From positions 62,001 to 126,000 of the forward strand of contig OZ251242.1 of NCBI GenBank assembly GCA_965240325.2: a stretch of 64,000 bases of DNA, read 5' to 3'. The notes under the pieces are model-generated. The model did no database searches. It saw only the letters and a program-made list of their open reading frames with translations, and was not told the origin of the DNA. Shown piece by piece: positions 40,445 to 52,166 of the stretch; position 1 is the first letter of the stretch; every line of letters begins with the position of its first letter. Made by a program: the position numbers and the translations under genes. This DNA is from Rebecca billardiae RCC1528. Lineage: Eukaryota > Haptophyta.

Positions 40445-41710
40445 GCTGGCACCCCGCTCGGACGGGCCGACAGTAGTCGCGCCGGCCGCTGGCACGGCCG
40501 GCCGCGCCTCCGCCGGCGGCCACATCAGAGCACTGAGCAGCAGGCACATGGCTGCCGCCTGCCGCGCGCTACCGACTGCTGATATGCGCGCTGATGCACG
40601 CCCGCTACACTGATGACCATGCGCGCGCATAGAGTAGAGCTCGATGATCGATCTCATCATGGCGAGGATCCGCGCGTCCGACATAAGCCCGGTGTCGCGC
40701 ACAGACAGAATTTTCACTACAGGCCCGACTGGTCCGCGGTCGGCCTGGTCGGTGATCCGTGCCCGTGGCCCGTGGGCATCGCCGTGCCAATCGCCATGCG
40801 CCCGCATGGGCATCCGACCTGACGGCGCGGCCCTCAGCCGCGGCCGGGCGCGCTGGCCACTGATGATTGTGATGTAGTTCGCGTCAGAGCCGCGGGGTGC
40901 GGCGGGCTTACCGCCGCGGGGCCTCAGATACTCATCATTCTATATATATAGCAGAAGCCTATATGCCCGCCGATTTATTAACGACACAGGTAGCAGGACG
41001 ACGCGGGTCTCCTTATGATTCGGCGGCGGCAGTGCCCGATCGTCGACACGAAGTCAGCGTTGGTGGCAGAGCATAGCCTGCACCGCGCCTCGCAAAGCTG
41101 CTTGGCCTTGACCGCGACGGCGCGGCCTGTGCAGACTCTTGAGCAGTGCCGTGACTGAATCGGAATGAAGCGGCTCGCATGGACCGCCGGTGCTGTGCCC
41201 CGAGCGAGGGTATAACGGTGCAGGTCCGGATGTCCGAGTCTCAGCCGCTTCGGTACGGCCGCGGATCATGGTCGAGCCTGCCCCGTGCAGCCCGGCCCGT
41301 GCTCCCCGCCCCCGGGCGGTCGCGTACGCGCTTGCTGCTCGTAACAAGCCATGCATATATAAATAATAACCGTACAGGCCGTCTGTCAGGCGGCATTGAT
41401 GCGCCGCGCGGGTGCCCACCCGACCCGCACGGCGCACCGCGCGGCGACCGCGGCCGCGGGCGCCCGGCGGCCCCGTAACTTACTACTGCTAGTCGGACGG
41501 TCTGTTGAGCAGTGACGCCTGCTGCGGGCCGTCGGAGTCATCGAGTCATCACTACTGCCGTACTGGCCGGGAGTCGCGCCGCCCCAGACTCTCGCCCCCA
41601 TCAGCCCCAGCCCCAGGGCCAGGCCCAGACCGGGTCCGGTGGACAACATCGATCGGTGTCAGACACCGCTGACACCGGTCGCCGGTCACTGGCTGCGCGC
41701 GCTGCTAACA
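40445..41710. other. Intergenic spacer between convergent genes
   Basis: No gene recognised. Mixed composition with short TA runs near 40943 and 41356. Open frames on both strands carry no recognisable motif. Confidence 0.5.
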
Positions 41711-42838
41711 CTAACGACTGAAGGTGTGGCACTGCCGTCGCTCCCTCTGCGCGGCGAGCTCGCGCATCGCCGCCTCCGAGCCCGCCATGGCCTCCAGCGC
41801 GTGCCGCGTGCACGGGTGCTTCGCGTAGCGGCTCCGGAGCGTGCGCATCGCGGCGGCGCGCGCGCCCTCGAGCTCCCGCGTCCGGTTCCACACTCTGTAG
41901 TCGAGCAGCCGGCCCAGGTCGCGCGGGTACGCCGCGCAGTGCATGGCGAAGGAGCGCTGCAGCCCTTGCCACGCGGGCACGCGCGCGCCGCGCACGAGGT
42001 CGTCGCGCAGCCAGATCACGTCGAGGGCGGCCACGCGGTGGATGATGGAGTAGCCAAACTCGGCGGCGAGCAGCCGCCACGTCTCGAGCGAGGCGCCCCA
42101 CGCGCAGTTGGCAAACGCCGAGCCGTACCCGCCGCCCGGACCGCCCGGCAGCATGGTCGGGTCGTCGAGCGTGAAGGCGTCCCCCTGGCGCCAGTTCACG
42201 TTGAACTCGGTGACGATGACGCGCGGCCGGTACCCGCCCTCGAGGATGGCGCGCAGCACGAACGTGTCGTGTGAGTCCATGTCGCACGAGACGAGGTCTG
42301 GCGCGCGCGGCACGCCGTACTGCGCGAAGAGCCGCGCGACGTTCGTGCGGTCGAGGAAGTGCGCGTGCAGATTGATCGACGCGTTCGACCAGCGGCTGTC
42401 GAGCAGCAGCCCGTCGAAGCCGTGCTCGTGCAGGAAGAGCGTGTTCGCGCCCGAGCCGCCCTCGTACGTGGCAGAGTTGAAGCCAAACTCGACGTAGTAC
42501 CGGTTGGTCACGCCGACGCGGTCAAAGACGCGCATCAGGACGGCGTCCTGGTTGGCCTGCGAGTGCACCTTCGCGCGGGGCGGGATGGTCGGCAGCAGCT
42601 CCATCCAGTCCGCCGGCGCGTCGTCCACGGGCGCCGGCCGCGGCCGCCACGCGCGCAGCCTGGCCACCCACTCGTCGGCCTTGCTGCTCCTCACCTGCGG
42701 CGCGCGCGGCCCGTCGGCCACTCGGTCGGCCTCGCGCGGCCCGCCCGGGCTGCTGGGCTCGGTCGCGAGAGCGTGCGTGGCGCCTGCCGCCAGCGCCACA
42801 AGTGTGCGCCACGCGTGCTGCCGCCGTGGCGCAGCCAT
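41711..42838 (-). CDS. FkbM-type (Methyltransf_21) SAM-dependent methyltransferase, secretory
   Basis: 375 residues, single exon, ATG at 42838. The first 25 residues form a signal peptide-like leader (W-R-T-L-V-A-L-A-A-G-A) ending near A-L-A-T. The catalytic domain begins with H-S-Q-A-N-Q-D-A-V-L-M and the SAM-binding-type Y-Y-V-E-F-G-F-N-S-A, then N-T-L-F-L-H-E-H-G-F-D-G-L-L-L-D-S and the LVSCDMDSHD block. These match proteins with an S-Q-x-x-Q-D lead and the FkbM fold, often found as Golgi or secretory glycan O-methyltransferases. The substrate is unknown. The open frame ends cleanly. Confidence 0.7.
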   Translation of the reverse strand: MAAPRRQHAWRTLVALAAGATHALATEPSSPGGPREADRVADGPRAPQVRSSKADEWVARLRAWRPRPAPVDDAPADWMELLPTIPPRAKVHSQANQDAVLMRVFDRVGVTNRYYVEFGFNSATYEGGSGANTLFLHEHGFDGLLLDSRWSNASINLHAHFLDRTNVARLFAQYGVPRAPDLVSCDMDSHDTFVLRAILEGGYRPRVIVTEFNVNWRQGDAFTLDDPTMLPGGPGGGYGSAFANCAWGASLETWRLLAAEFGYSIIHRVAALDVIWLRDDLVRGARVPAWQGLQRSFAMHCAAYPRDLGRLLDYRVWNRTRELEGARAAAMRTLRSRYAKHPCTRHALEAMAGSEAAMRELAAQRERRQCHTFSR

Positions 42839-43223
42839 TCTTGTCAGGCCACTGGCTGAGTCCGGGAGCTGGCACAGCCGGAGCTGGCCAGCTGCTCACC
42901 AGCTGGGCACGGCTGGCGCGGTCTCACTGAGTGTCAGACGTCTGACTGTCAGTGTCATCACTGTCAGCTGTCTGCTCTAGTCGGCCCGTCTGATTGAGTC
43001 GATCGTCCCGCCGCTAGTCATCATCAGCAGCACTGCTGTCTGACCGGCGCATTGGCATCCGATGTGCGCTCACTAGCGTTGCGCCGCGCCCATCGCGGCA
43101 GCGCTGCGCCGTGCGCGCGGGCTGCGCCTCGCCCGCGCAGGAGTTCCAGTGAACAGTCGTAGTGAATCGCGGACCGCGTGGCGCGGCGGCGCGGCCCGCC
43201 GCGCCGCTCGCTTCCATGCTCAG
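42839..43223. other. Spacer, promoter side of the FkbM gene
   Basis: No gene seen. It contains several CTGACTGTCAGTGTCA-like direct repeats around 42935-42970 and carries both the 5' region of the FkbM gene and the 3' end of the multidomain lipid enzyme. Confidence 0.45.
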
Positions 43224-43612
43224 CTAGGCGTCCGCCCGCCGCGCGGCTGGCTTCTCGAAGAGGTAGTGCGAGACGTACCACACGTTGCCGCCGTCGTACC
43301 CCCACAGCTCGGCGCACGCGAGGTAGAAGGCGCGCCAGCGCGCCCACCACAGCGCCGTCTCTCCGGGCGGGTACGTGGCGCGGAGGATCTGCAGCACCTC
43401 CGCCTTGCGCGCGTCCATGCGCTGCAGCCACGCCTCGGCGGTCATCTGGTAGTGCCAGCCCGAGACGCGCCACTGGCGCAGCAGCGTGAGGTCGCGCTGG
43501 AAGTAGTGCAGCAGGTCGTCCGACGGCATCGTGCCGCCCGCGAAGAAGTAGCGCGCCTGCAGCGGCGGGGGAGGCGGCGCGGCGCGGCACGCGCGCGGCG
43601 CGGCTCGGCTGA

Positions 43613-43667
<55 letters not shown>

Positions 43668-45361
43668 TGCGCGTGCGCTGCGCGTGCGCTGCGCGTGCGC
43701 GGCGCGTGCGCTGCGCACCATCCAGTCCGCCTCGCTCTTGGCGATGAAGTGGTAGGGCGTGGTGCGGTGCACGAAGATATGCACAAACAGACGGCCGCCC
43801 TCGCGCAGCGCCTGCGCGCGCGAGCGCACACGCACGCACGGCGGCGGCGGCGGCGGCGGCGGCGGGCGGCGGCGGCGTGAGCGCGCGTGGCGCAGCAGCG
43901 GCGGCGCGCAGCGCACGGCACAGCGCGGGCGCCCGCGCCCAGCCCGCCCTGCCCCGCGCAGCGCACGCCCGCGCGGCCCCCGCGCACCTCCGCGACGTTT
44001 CCGAGAAGCTTCTGGTAGTTCTTCATATGCTCCAGCATCTCAAGCGACACGACGCGGTCAAAGAGCGGGCGGCCGCCCACGCCGCGCAGCGCGCCCAGCG
44101 CCTCGCGCGCCGCGTCGGCGAAGGGGGCGCGCGAGACGTCGCACGTGACCACGTCGATGTTGCTCAGCCCGCGCCGCTTCGCGTCCGCGAGGATGTGCGC
44201 GCGCTGCGAGTGCGAGTTGGACACGCCGACGACAAAGGCCGACGGCAGACGGGACGCGTAGTGCAGCGCGCCCGAGCCCCAGCCGCAGCCGAGGTCGAGG
44301 ATCGCCATGCCGCCCGCCATGCCGCTCCGCGCCATCACCTCGTCGAGCGAGTCGATCTCCGCCTGCGGCAGCAGCGCCGCCGCGTCGCGCGCCCGCGCGC
44401 CCGGCCTGAACTTGCAGCACGAGTACTTGCGCGCCGGGCCTGCGCGCGCGGTGGGGCGTGCGCGGAGGGGCGCGCGCGGTGGGGCGCGCGCGGAGGGGCG
44501 TGCGCGCGCGCGCGCGCGGCGGTGTGTCGATGGCGCGGGTGAGCCGAGTCGACTGCGCCGTGCGCGCGTGTGCGTGCGCGTGCGTGTGTGTGGGAGCACG
44601 TGCGTATGCGCACGTGTGCGTGTACGTGCGTATGCGTGTGCGCGTGCGCACATGCGCACATGCGCGCGCGCGCGCGTGTCGCGCGCGTGTGCGCGTGCGC
44701 GCGTGTGCACGCGTGCGCGCGTGCGCGCGCACCGAGGCAAATGTCGTAGAACTGCGCGCTCACCTCGTAGTGCTGCTCGTTGGCGGCGGTGGTGTGCACC
44801 GCGATCGGCATGGTCTTGAGCTCGTCCACGAACGCCTGCGTCAGCTCCTGCGGCGCCCGCCCGCCACGGCACGGCACAGAAGGGGGCGGGCGACGGCGCG
44901 CGCGAGGCTCAGCGCCGCGCCGCGCCGCGGGCGCGCGCGCCGGCGCCCGCGCGCGGCGCGCGCGCGGCGCGGGCGCGGCGCGGGCACCTGGCTGCGCTCG
45001 ACGCCGGGCGCCTCCGCCTCCATCTCGGCGAGCTTCTGCGCGCAGAACTTGCGGATCGCGATCCGCGTGAGCGCGTCCGGCACCAGCCCGCGGTCGAGCA
45101 TCGCGTGCCCCGCGTGCCGCACCGCGTCCCACGCGCCGCGGCGCGCGGCGAGCGCGCGCAGCGTGGACGCGCCGCCGAGCGCGAGCGTGGCGATGCCGAC
45201 GGGAAGTGCGGCGAGCCCGCCCGTCGCGGCGACGGCGAGCGCGGCGGGCGCGACGACGTAGGTGAGCGCGCGGCTCAGCACGCCGCCGCCCGCCGCGCCG
45301 CCCCCGCCCGGCTCCGCCGCGCCCGCGTCGTACAGCTCGCCGCCGCCGCGCACGCGCGAGA

Positions 45362-45395
<34 letters not shown>

Positions 45396-47955
45396 GCCGC
45401 CGCCCCCGCCGCCGCCATTCTTCTGCGGCTTGGCGTAGAGCAGCTGCTGCACGTCGATGTGCCGCGCGGCGAAGCCGGCCTCGCAGTACGCAAAGTAGTA
45501 GTCGAACTTGCGCGCGAAGCACCCGTCGAACGCGCCGCGCGTCGACACGCCGCCGGCCGCGTTCGCCTCGACCGACGGCGCGGCGCGCAGCGCGCCGACC
45601 GCCGGCAGCGCGGCCGCAAACGCGCGCCGCCAGATGGCGAGCGTCTTGGCGTACGAGAGGCCGAGCGAGCGCGTGCGCGCGTGCACGGGCTGCAGCCCCG
45701 CGCGCGCCGCGCACGCCGCCAGCACGCGCGGGCACGGCAGGTGGCTCCCCGGGAAGATGTGCTTCCGGATAAAGTCGGAGCCCCTCGAGTAGGAGGCGTA
45801 ACGGCCGTCTGGGACAAGGATCGCCTGGATGGCCGCGCGCCCGCCCGGCCGGAGCGCGCCGGCGATGGCGGCGTAGTAGGCGGGGAGGTAGGCGTGGCCG
45901 ACGGCCTCGACCATCTCGATCGAGAGCACCTTGTCGAACGACCCCGCGCCGAACTTGGCCACCGCCTCGCGGTAGTCGCACAGCAGCAGGCTGACCTTGG
46001 CCTCCAGCCCGGCCGCCTTGACGCGGGCGCGCGCCTCTTCGAGCTGCTCGACCGAGAGGGTGAGGCCGACCCACTCGCAGCCGAAGCGCTGGACGCAGCG
46101 GATGGCGGCGGAGCCCCAGCCGCAGCCGATCTCGAGCACGCGGTCGGTGGGCTGCAGCTCGAGCAGCGCCGCCATCGCGTCGAGCTTCGCCAGCTGCCCT
46201 TCATGCAGCGCCGAGCCCGCGCCCACGCCGCACGGCGGCAGCGCGCGCTGCAGCGCGACGTCGTCCTCGAAGAGCGCCGACGAGTAGGTCATCGTCGGGT
46301 CGAGGAAGGCGGCGAACATGGCGTTGGAGAGGTCGTAGTGCGCGGAGACGTTGCGCCCCGAGCCCTTGCCCAGCGAGTTGGGCTGCAGCGCGTGCAGCCC
46401 CGCGTTCCACAGCCGCGCCACGCTCAGCCGCGCCACGCTGAGCGCGAGCGGGGAGTCGAACTGCGCGCCCGCGGCGGCGGTGGCGGCCGCCGTGTTCCAG
46501 AGGGCGGCGCGGAAGAAGTCGACGAGGTCGGGGCCGACGGAGAGCTCGCCCGCGATGTACGCCTCGGCGAGGCCCATCCCCGGGTCAGCGAGCATGCGCC
46601 ACAGCGCGCGCTCGTGCGTCGCGCGCACCACCACCTCCTCGCAGCCGCCCCAGGCGCCGTTGTTTGCGTCACCAAAAGCGCCCGCCACGCGCACCGCGGC
46701 CGCGTTGGGCGCGGCCGCGGGGCCGCACGGCGCGCCGTCGCCGAGCAGCAGCTCGGAGCCGTCGGGGAGGACGAGGCGCGCGGTGCCCGCGCGGAAGAGC
46801 GAGCCGAGCCCGCGGCGCAGCAGCGGCACCACCAGCCAGCGCGTGAGCGCGTGCAGCTCGGGCGAGCACGGCGGCGGCGGCGGCGGCACGCGCGCGCCCA
46901 GAAGCTCGGCGACGCGCGCGCCCGAGCGCACGCCGTCCTCGTGGAAGCCGGCGTCCGTCCACGCGCCGCACGCGTACACGCCGCCCGCGCCCTGCGCGGC
47001 GCCGAGCGCGGCGCGCGCCGCGACCGCGTCCGTCGCGAGGCTCGGGTGCGCCATGCGCATGCGCCGCCACACGTGCCCCGCGCCCACCAGCCCGGGCGGC
47101 GGGTTGAGAGTCACAAGCACGTGCTCGCGCCCCGCGGGGCCGGTGACGGCCTGCAGCGCGTTCGCCCAGTACGTGACGGTGACGGACGGGGCGGCGTCGG
47201 CGGTGGCGCTGGGGCGGGAGAGGTAGTTCCACGCCGCCCAGCACCGCGCGTCCGCCGGCATCGCGCGCACGTCCGAGTGCACCACCACGTCGTTCTCGGT
47301 GCAGTCAAACTGCGCGAGCGCGGACGCGAGAGGCGCGGCGCCGGGCGCGCGCGTGGCGCCGTGGCGGAGGATGGCGGCGGCGTCGCGCGCGTGCACGGCG
47401 AGGACGACGGCGTCGAAGGCGCGGCCGGCGCACAGCGCCGCGCCGCCCTCGTCGAGCAGCGTGAGCGCGCGCCCGCCGCCCGCCGCCTCGCCGCCGTCCA
47501 CGATCGCGCCGACGCGCGCGCCCGTCACCACCGCGCCGGGCGGCAGCGCGGCATGCAGCCTCGCCACGTAGTCGGCGGAGCGGTGCTTGGGCGTGCGCCA
47601 GCGCGGGCGCGTGCGCTGCAGCATGCAGTGGTTGTCGAGGAACGCGAGCACCGCCAGCATCGAGAAGCCGTCCACACCCTCCCGCGGCGCCGACCAGATG
47701 CTCGCCACCATCGGGTAGAAGTAGCGCGCGCGGAACGAGGCGGAGTAGCGCCGCGCGCCCAGCCACTGCGCGACGCTCTCGAGCGCCGCGGCGTTCTGCG
47801 AGGCGACGGGGGCGGCGCGCGCGGCGCGGACGTACGCGCGCGCGTCGCGCTCAAAGGCGAGGATGCCGAGGAAGAGCGCCCAGCGCGACGGCGAGAGCAG
47901 CGAGCCCCAGCTCGGGAACGGCGCCTTGGACGACCATTCAAACAGCGGCGCGGAC

Positions 47956-47991
<36 letters not shown>

Positions 47992-50608
47992 GCAGAGGAC
48001 GGCTGCTGCTGCACGCTCGCGGACAGGCTCATGTCCGACTGGATGGTGAGCACGCCCAGCTCGTCGAAGAGCTGCGTCAGCCGCGGGTAGTTGAGCAGGT
48101 TGAACACCTGGAAGCCCACGTCCACCCGAGGCCCGTCGCCGTCGCCGCCGTCGCCGCCGCCGCCGCCTCGGCCGAGGCTGAGTGTGTGCGCGTGCCCGCC
48201 CGCCCGCCCCGCGTCCGCCTCGAGCAGCGTGACGTCGTGCGAGTGGCGCAGGTAGTACGCGGCGGCGTGGCCCGCGATGCCCGAGCCGACCACGGCGACG
48301 GAGGGGCGGCGCGGGGGCGAGGGCGCGCCGGCAGAGCCGCGCGCGCCCGCCGCCGCCGTGCCGCCGCCGGCTGGCGAGGGCGGCGCCGGCGGCGCGCCCG
48401 CCGCGGCCGCGCCCGCCGCGGCCGCGAAGACGCGCGCGGGCGCAAAGCCCGCCGGCGGCGCGGGCGCGCCGCCGCCGCCACTGCCGCCGCCCGGCGCGCC
48501 GCCCGCCCCGCCGCCCGCCGGCGCGGCGTCGGCGGGCGCGCTCTGCGGCGCGCGCCGCTGCACGCGCGCGCGCCGCGCGCCGCCGCGCGCCGCGCGCCGC
48601 GCGCGCACGCCGAGCGCGGCGGCGCACAGCGCGAGCGCCGCGCACGCCGCCGCGGCCGGCGCCGCGCCCACGCCGCCGGGCGGCGCGGCGCCGCCCGCGC
48701 CGAGCAGCGCCGCGCCCAGCGCGAGCGACAGCGCGAGCACCGCGGGCCCGCCGTGCACGAGCGCCGCGAGCGCGCGCGACGCGGCCGTTTTTGTGCCCTT
48801 GGGGTGCGGGAAGAATGTGGCGCCGCGCCAGAGCAGCATGGCGGCCTGCGCGTGGATGCGCCACTGCACGGCGTGCGGCAGCAGCGGCGCGGTGCGCAGC
48901 AGCCACAGCGCGCCGCGCGCGTCGAGCGGCCGCGCGCGCGCCATGCTCACACCCGCGGCGAACACGCGGAGCTGCGGCGGCGGCGGCGGCTGCGGCGCCC
49001 CCGGCGGCGGCTGCGGCGCCCCCGCGGCCGCGCCGCCGCCGCCGCCGCCGCCAGCCGGGCCGATGGCCGGGCACACGCCGCCGCCGCTGCCGCCCTCGCC
49101 GTGCTCGAGCAGCTCGACGCGCAGGCTGAGCGCCTCCGCGGGCGCGGCCATCGTCCACACCATGGCCTGCGCCATCGGCATGAAGGGCGACACGTGCATC
49201 GCCTTGCCCACCTGCACGCGCACGCCGTCCAGCGCCTCGGGCAGCCGGGGCGGCGCGGCGGGCTCGGCGGTGGTATTGGCGGCCGGCTCGGCCGCGCCGC
49301 GCGCCGCGCCCCCCGCGGCCGGGTGCTGCGCGAGGCGCACGCCCTCGCCCCCCTCCGCGCCGCCCATCAGCACGTATAACGCCTCCTCCCCCCACGGCGT
49401 GTTGGACACCTCAAGCACCGCGCCGCGCAGCAGCGGCGCGTGCGCGCGCAGCGCGGCGGAGACGCGCTGCGCGGACGCGGAGGGGGCGTGCTCGGCCGAG
49501 GCCGCGCCGAGCGCGGCGCCGAGCGCGGCGCCGATCGCGCCCGCCTCGGCGCCGCCGCCATCGCCGCCGCCGCCGCCGCCGTCCGCGCCGCCGCCGCCGT
49601 CCGCGCCGCCGCCGCCGTCCGCGCCGCCGCCGCCGTCCGCGCCGCCTTCGCCTTCGCCCTCGCCCGCGCGTGCGTCGGTGGTGAGCAGGTAGAGCGAGAC
49701 CGGGTTGAACGTGTACCCCGCGTGGCGCAGGTGCGTGAGCAGCAGCAGCCGGCACGCGCCGCCCTCCGCGGGCGCGCGCAGCACCTCCGCGCGCGCGGCC
49801 GCGCTCGGCGCGCGCTCGGCGAGCAGCGCGCGCACGCGGCGCGCGAGCGCGGCCGCGGGGTGTTCCGAGGGTGCCGCGCCCGCCGCGCCGCCGCCGAGCG
49901 AGCGCAGGTGGTCCTCCGCGCGGAAGGCGAGCGGCGCGGCGCGCGAGCCGTCCGTGCACAGCAGCCAGCGCGGGCACGGCAGCGCGCCCGCGCCCACCTC
50001 GTCCAGGTCGAGGCACACCCATGGCAGCCGATACGAAAACGCATGGGCCACGCCCTCGGAGGAGGTGCCGGCGGTGGGCGCGCGCGCGTGCCAGACCGTG
50101 CCGGCGTACACGCACGAGCGCGGGCGCGCGGCGCGCGGCGCGGGCGCGGCGGGCGCGGCGGGCGCCGCGCCCGCGCCGCGCGCGCCGGCCGCGCCGCCAG
50201 CGGCCGAGCGCGCGGCGGACGCGGCCGCGCCGGCCGCGGGCGCGTCGGCGGCCGCGCCGCCGCCCGCGTTGGCGTCGGCGTTGGCGGCGACGGCCTCCGC
50301 CGCCGCGTCCTCCGCGAGCTGCTGCTCGCGCACCTGCCGCACCAGCTCCCAGTGCGCGCCCAGCGCCGCGCCCATCGACGGCAGCGCCGTGTACGCCACG
50401 CCGTGCGCCGCGCACACGGCCGCCACGATCCGCTGCACCGCGCGCAGGTGGCAGTGGTTGACGGTTGGGAACATGTGGTGCGCGACTTGCAGGTTGAGCC
50501 CGCCGGAGAAGAAGAAGACGAAGGAGGCGCAGCACCGCGCGTACAGCGCGGAGAGCCGCGCGCCCAGCGCACAGCCCGCGCCCGAGCCCTCCGCCGCCGG
50601 CACCGCGC

Positions 50609-50641
<33 letters not shown>

Positions 50642-52166
50642 GCGCGCCCTTGCCCGCACCCGCCGCGTCGGCCGCGTCGGCCTCGGAGTCGGAGGCGGAG
50701 GAGGCGGCGTCGGAGGTGAGGTGCTCGTCGAGCAGCGGCGCGCGCGGCACCGCGCCGCCGCCGCCCGGCCGCCGCGCCTTCGCGCCGAGCACGGCAAAGT
50801 CGTTCGCCGTGCGCGCCTGGTGCTCGTAGAAGCAGAGCGGAGCGCCGCCCGCGCTCACGAGGTCGGACGCCACGGAGTCGGACGCGGCGGAGGAGGAGGC
50901 GGCGGAGGAGGCGGAGGAGGCGGAGGCGGCGGCTGGCGGGAGCGAGGCGCGGGAGGAGGAGGAGGCGGAGGAGGGCGGCGCGCTGGGGGAGCACGCGCCG
51001 GCCGAGGGGCACGGCACGGCGGACGGCGCGCCGCCGAGCGCGCCCAGCGCCGCCGCGCCGCCCGCGCGTCCCACGGGCGAAGCGGCCGACGCCGCCGCCG
51101 CCTTTGCGCGCGCGGCGGCGACGGCCGCCTCGGCGGCGTCGGCGGCGTCGGGCGTGAGGTGCGCGACCTGCGTGATCGCCATGAACGTGACCGACGAGAT
51201 CGCCGCGGGCACGCCCGCCCACACCGCCGCGCGGCCGAGCGGCCACACGGCGAACGGCCAGCCGTACGACAGCCACAGCAGCGCGGCCCAGCGACACACG
51301 TACTGCGCGCGCTCGGCGGCGGAGAGCGGCATGGCGTCGACGGCGTAGTTGTACGAGCCGGTGAGGAGCAGCCGCGCGGGCGCGAGGAGGTGCAGCCCGA
51401 GCGGCACCGCCACCGCCCAGAGCAGCGGCAGCAGCACCACCGCCGCGCCCGTGGGCACGCGCCGCCAGCGGTGCAGGTGCGCGTAGTCCGGGTCGTGTCC
51501 CGGAACGTTCGTGTGCACGTGGTGCCCGATCACGTGCTGGTGCGCCCAGTTGTACGGCGCGGCGATGGAGAAGCCGAGCGCGGTGCCGAGCGTGTTCACC
51601 CACGCCCGCGTCGACAGCGCCCCGTGCGACGCGTCGTGGAACACGTTGAACGTCGCCGCCGAGCCGACGAGCGGCAGCGCGAGCAGCGACCACCAGCGTC
51701 CGGCAAACCACGCGGCCGCGCAGCACGCGTACGCGGCGAGGAGGGCGAGGACGAGCGCCCACTTGGGGCCGTCGGCCTTGGTCACCGCGCGCAGGCTCAC
51801 GCCCTTCGCCGCCGCCAGCCCCTCGAAGTGCGCGCGCACCGCGCCGCGCACGTCGCGCGCGAGCGGCGAGAGCTCGGTCCACTCGAACGGCGGCGCGCCG
51901 GACGGGCGCGGGACGTCGTCGGGGTGCACGGAGGCGGGGTCGATGCGGTAGCGGGCGAGGGTGCGCTGCAGCGCGCCGCGCTCGCTCAGCGCGTGCACGC
52001 TCTCGAACAGCTCCGTCGCGTCGCGCGCGTACGCCATCCGCAGCATCTGCGCGCCGCCCGGGTGCGTCGACTCGAACGGCGCGAGGTCGTAGAGCGCGCC
52101 GTGGATGAGGCTGAGCGCGCGCCGGCCGGGCGCCGGAGCGCCGGCGGGGCGCGGGCGGGCGTCCAT
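43224..52166 (-). CDS. Five-module lipid enzyme: cyt b5-desaturase / DUF1365 / FAD oxidase / CFA synthase / CNMT-like methyltransferase
   Basis: Five exons: 52166-44988, 44847-44733, 44439-43988, 43811-43719 and 43556-43224, in frame at every GTGC..CAG junction, giving about 2723 residues. Cytochrome b5: HPGG near residue 35. Front-end desaturase: His boxes HDASH (about 177), HVIGHH (about 209) and QVAHH (about 559), with a 190-residue low-complexity insert between boxes 2 and 3. DUF1365: about 682-1096, with Y-T-F-N-P-V-S-L-Y and KAMHVSPF, then two hydrophobic segments. FAD module: VVGSGIAGH (about 1290) and [12 protein letters not shown] synthase: HYDLSN and [10 protein letters not shown] (about 2010). 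Last module: [40 protein letters not shown] and a C-terminal V-S-H-Y-L-F-E-K, as in coclaurine N-methyltransferase-like proteins. Start chosen at the first ATG; upstream frame lacks one. Probable role: desaturation then methylene or methyl addition and oxidation on membrane lipid acyl chains. Confidence 0.85.
43613..43672. repeat. (GGC)n microsatellite in intron 4 of the lipid enzyme
   Basis: About 18 uninterrupted GGC triplets, followed by GCGCTGCGCGT repeats up to the exon boundary. Confidence 0.9.
44502..44732. repeat. Alternating purine-pyrimidine tract in intron 2 of the lipid enzyme
   Basis: Long runs of GCGCGC and GTGCGTGC-type sequence with few breaks, which favour Z-DNA. It fills most of the 293-bp intron. 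Confidence 0.75.
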
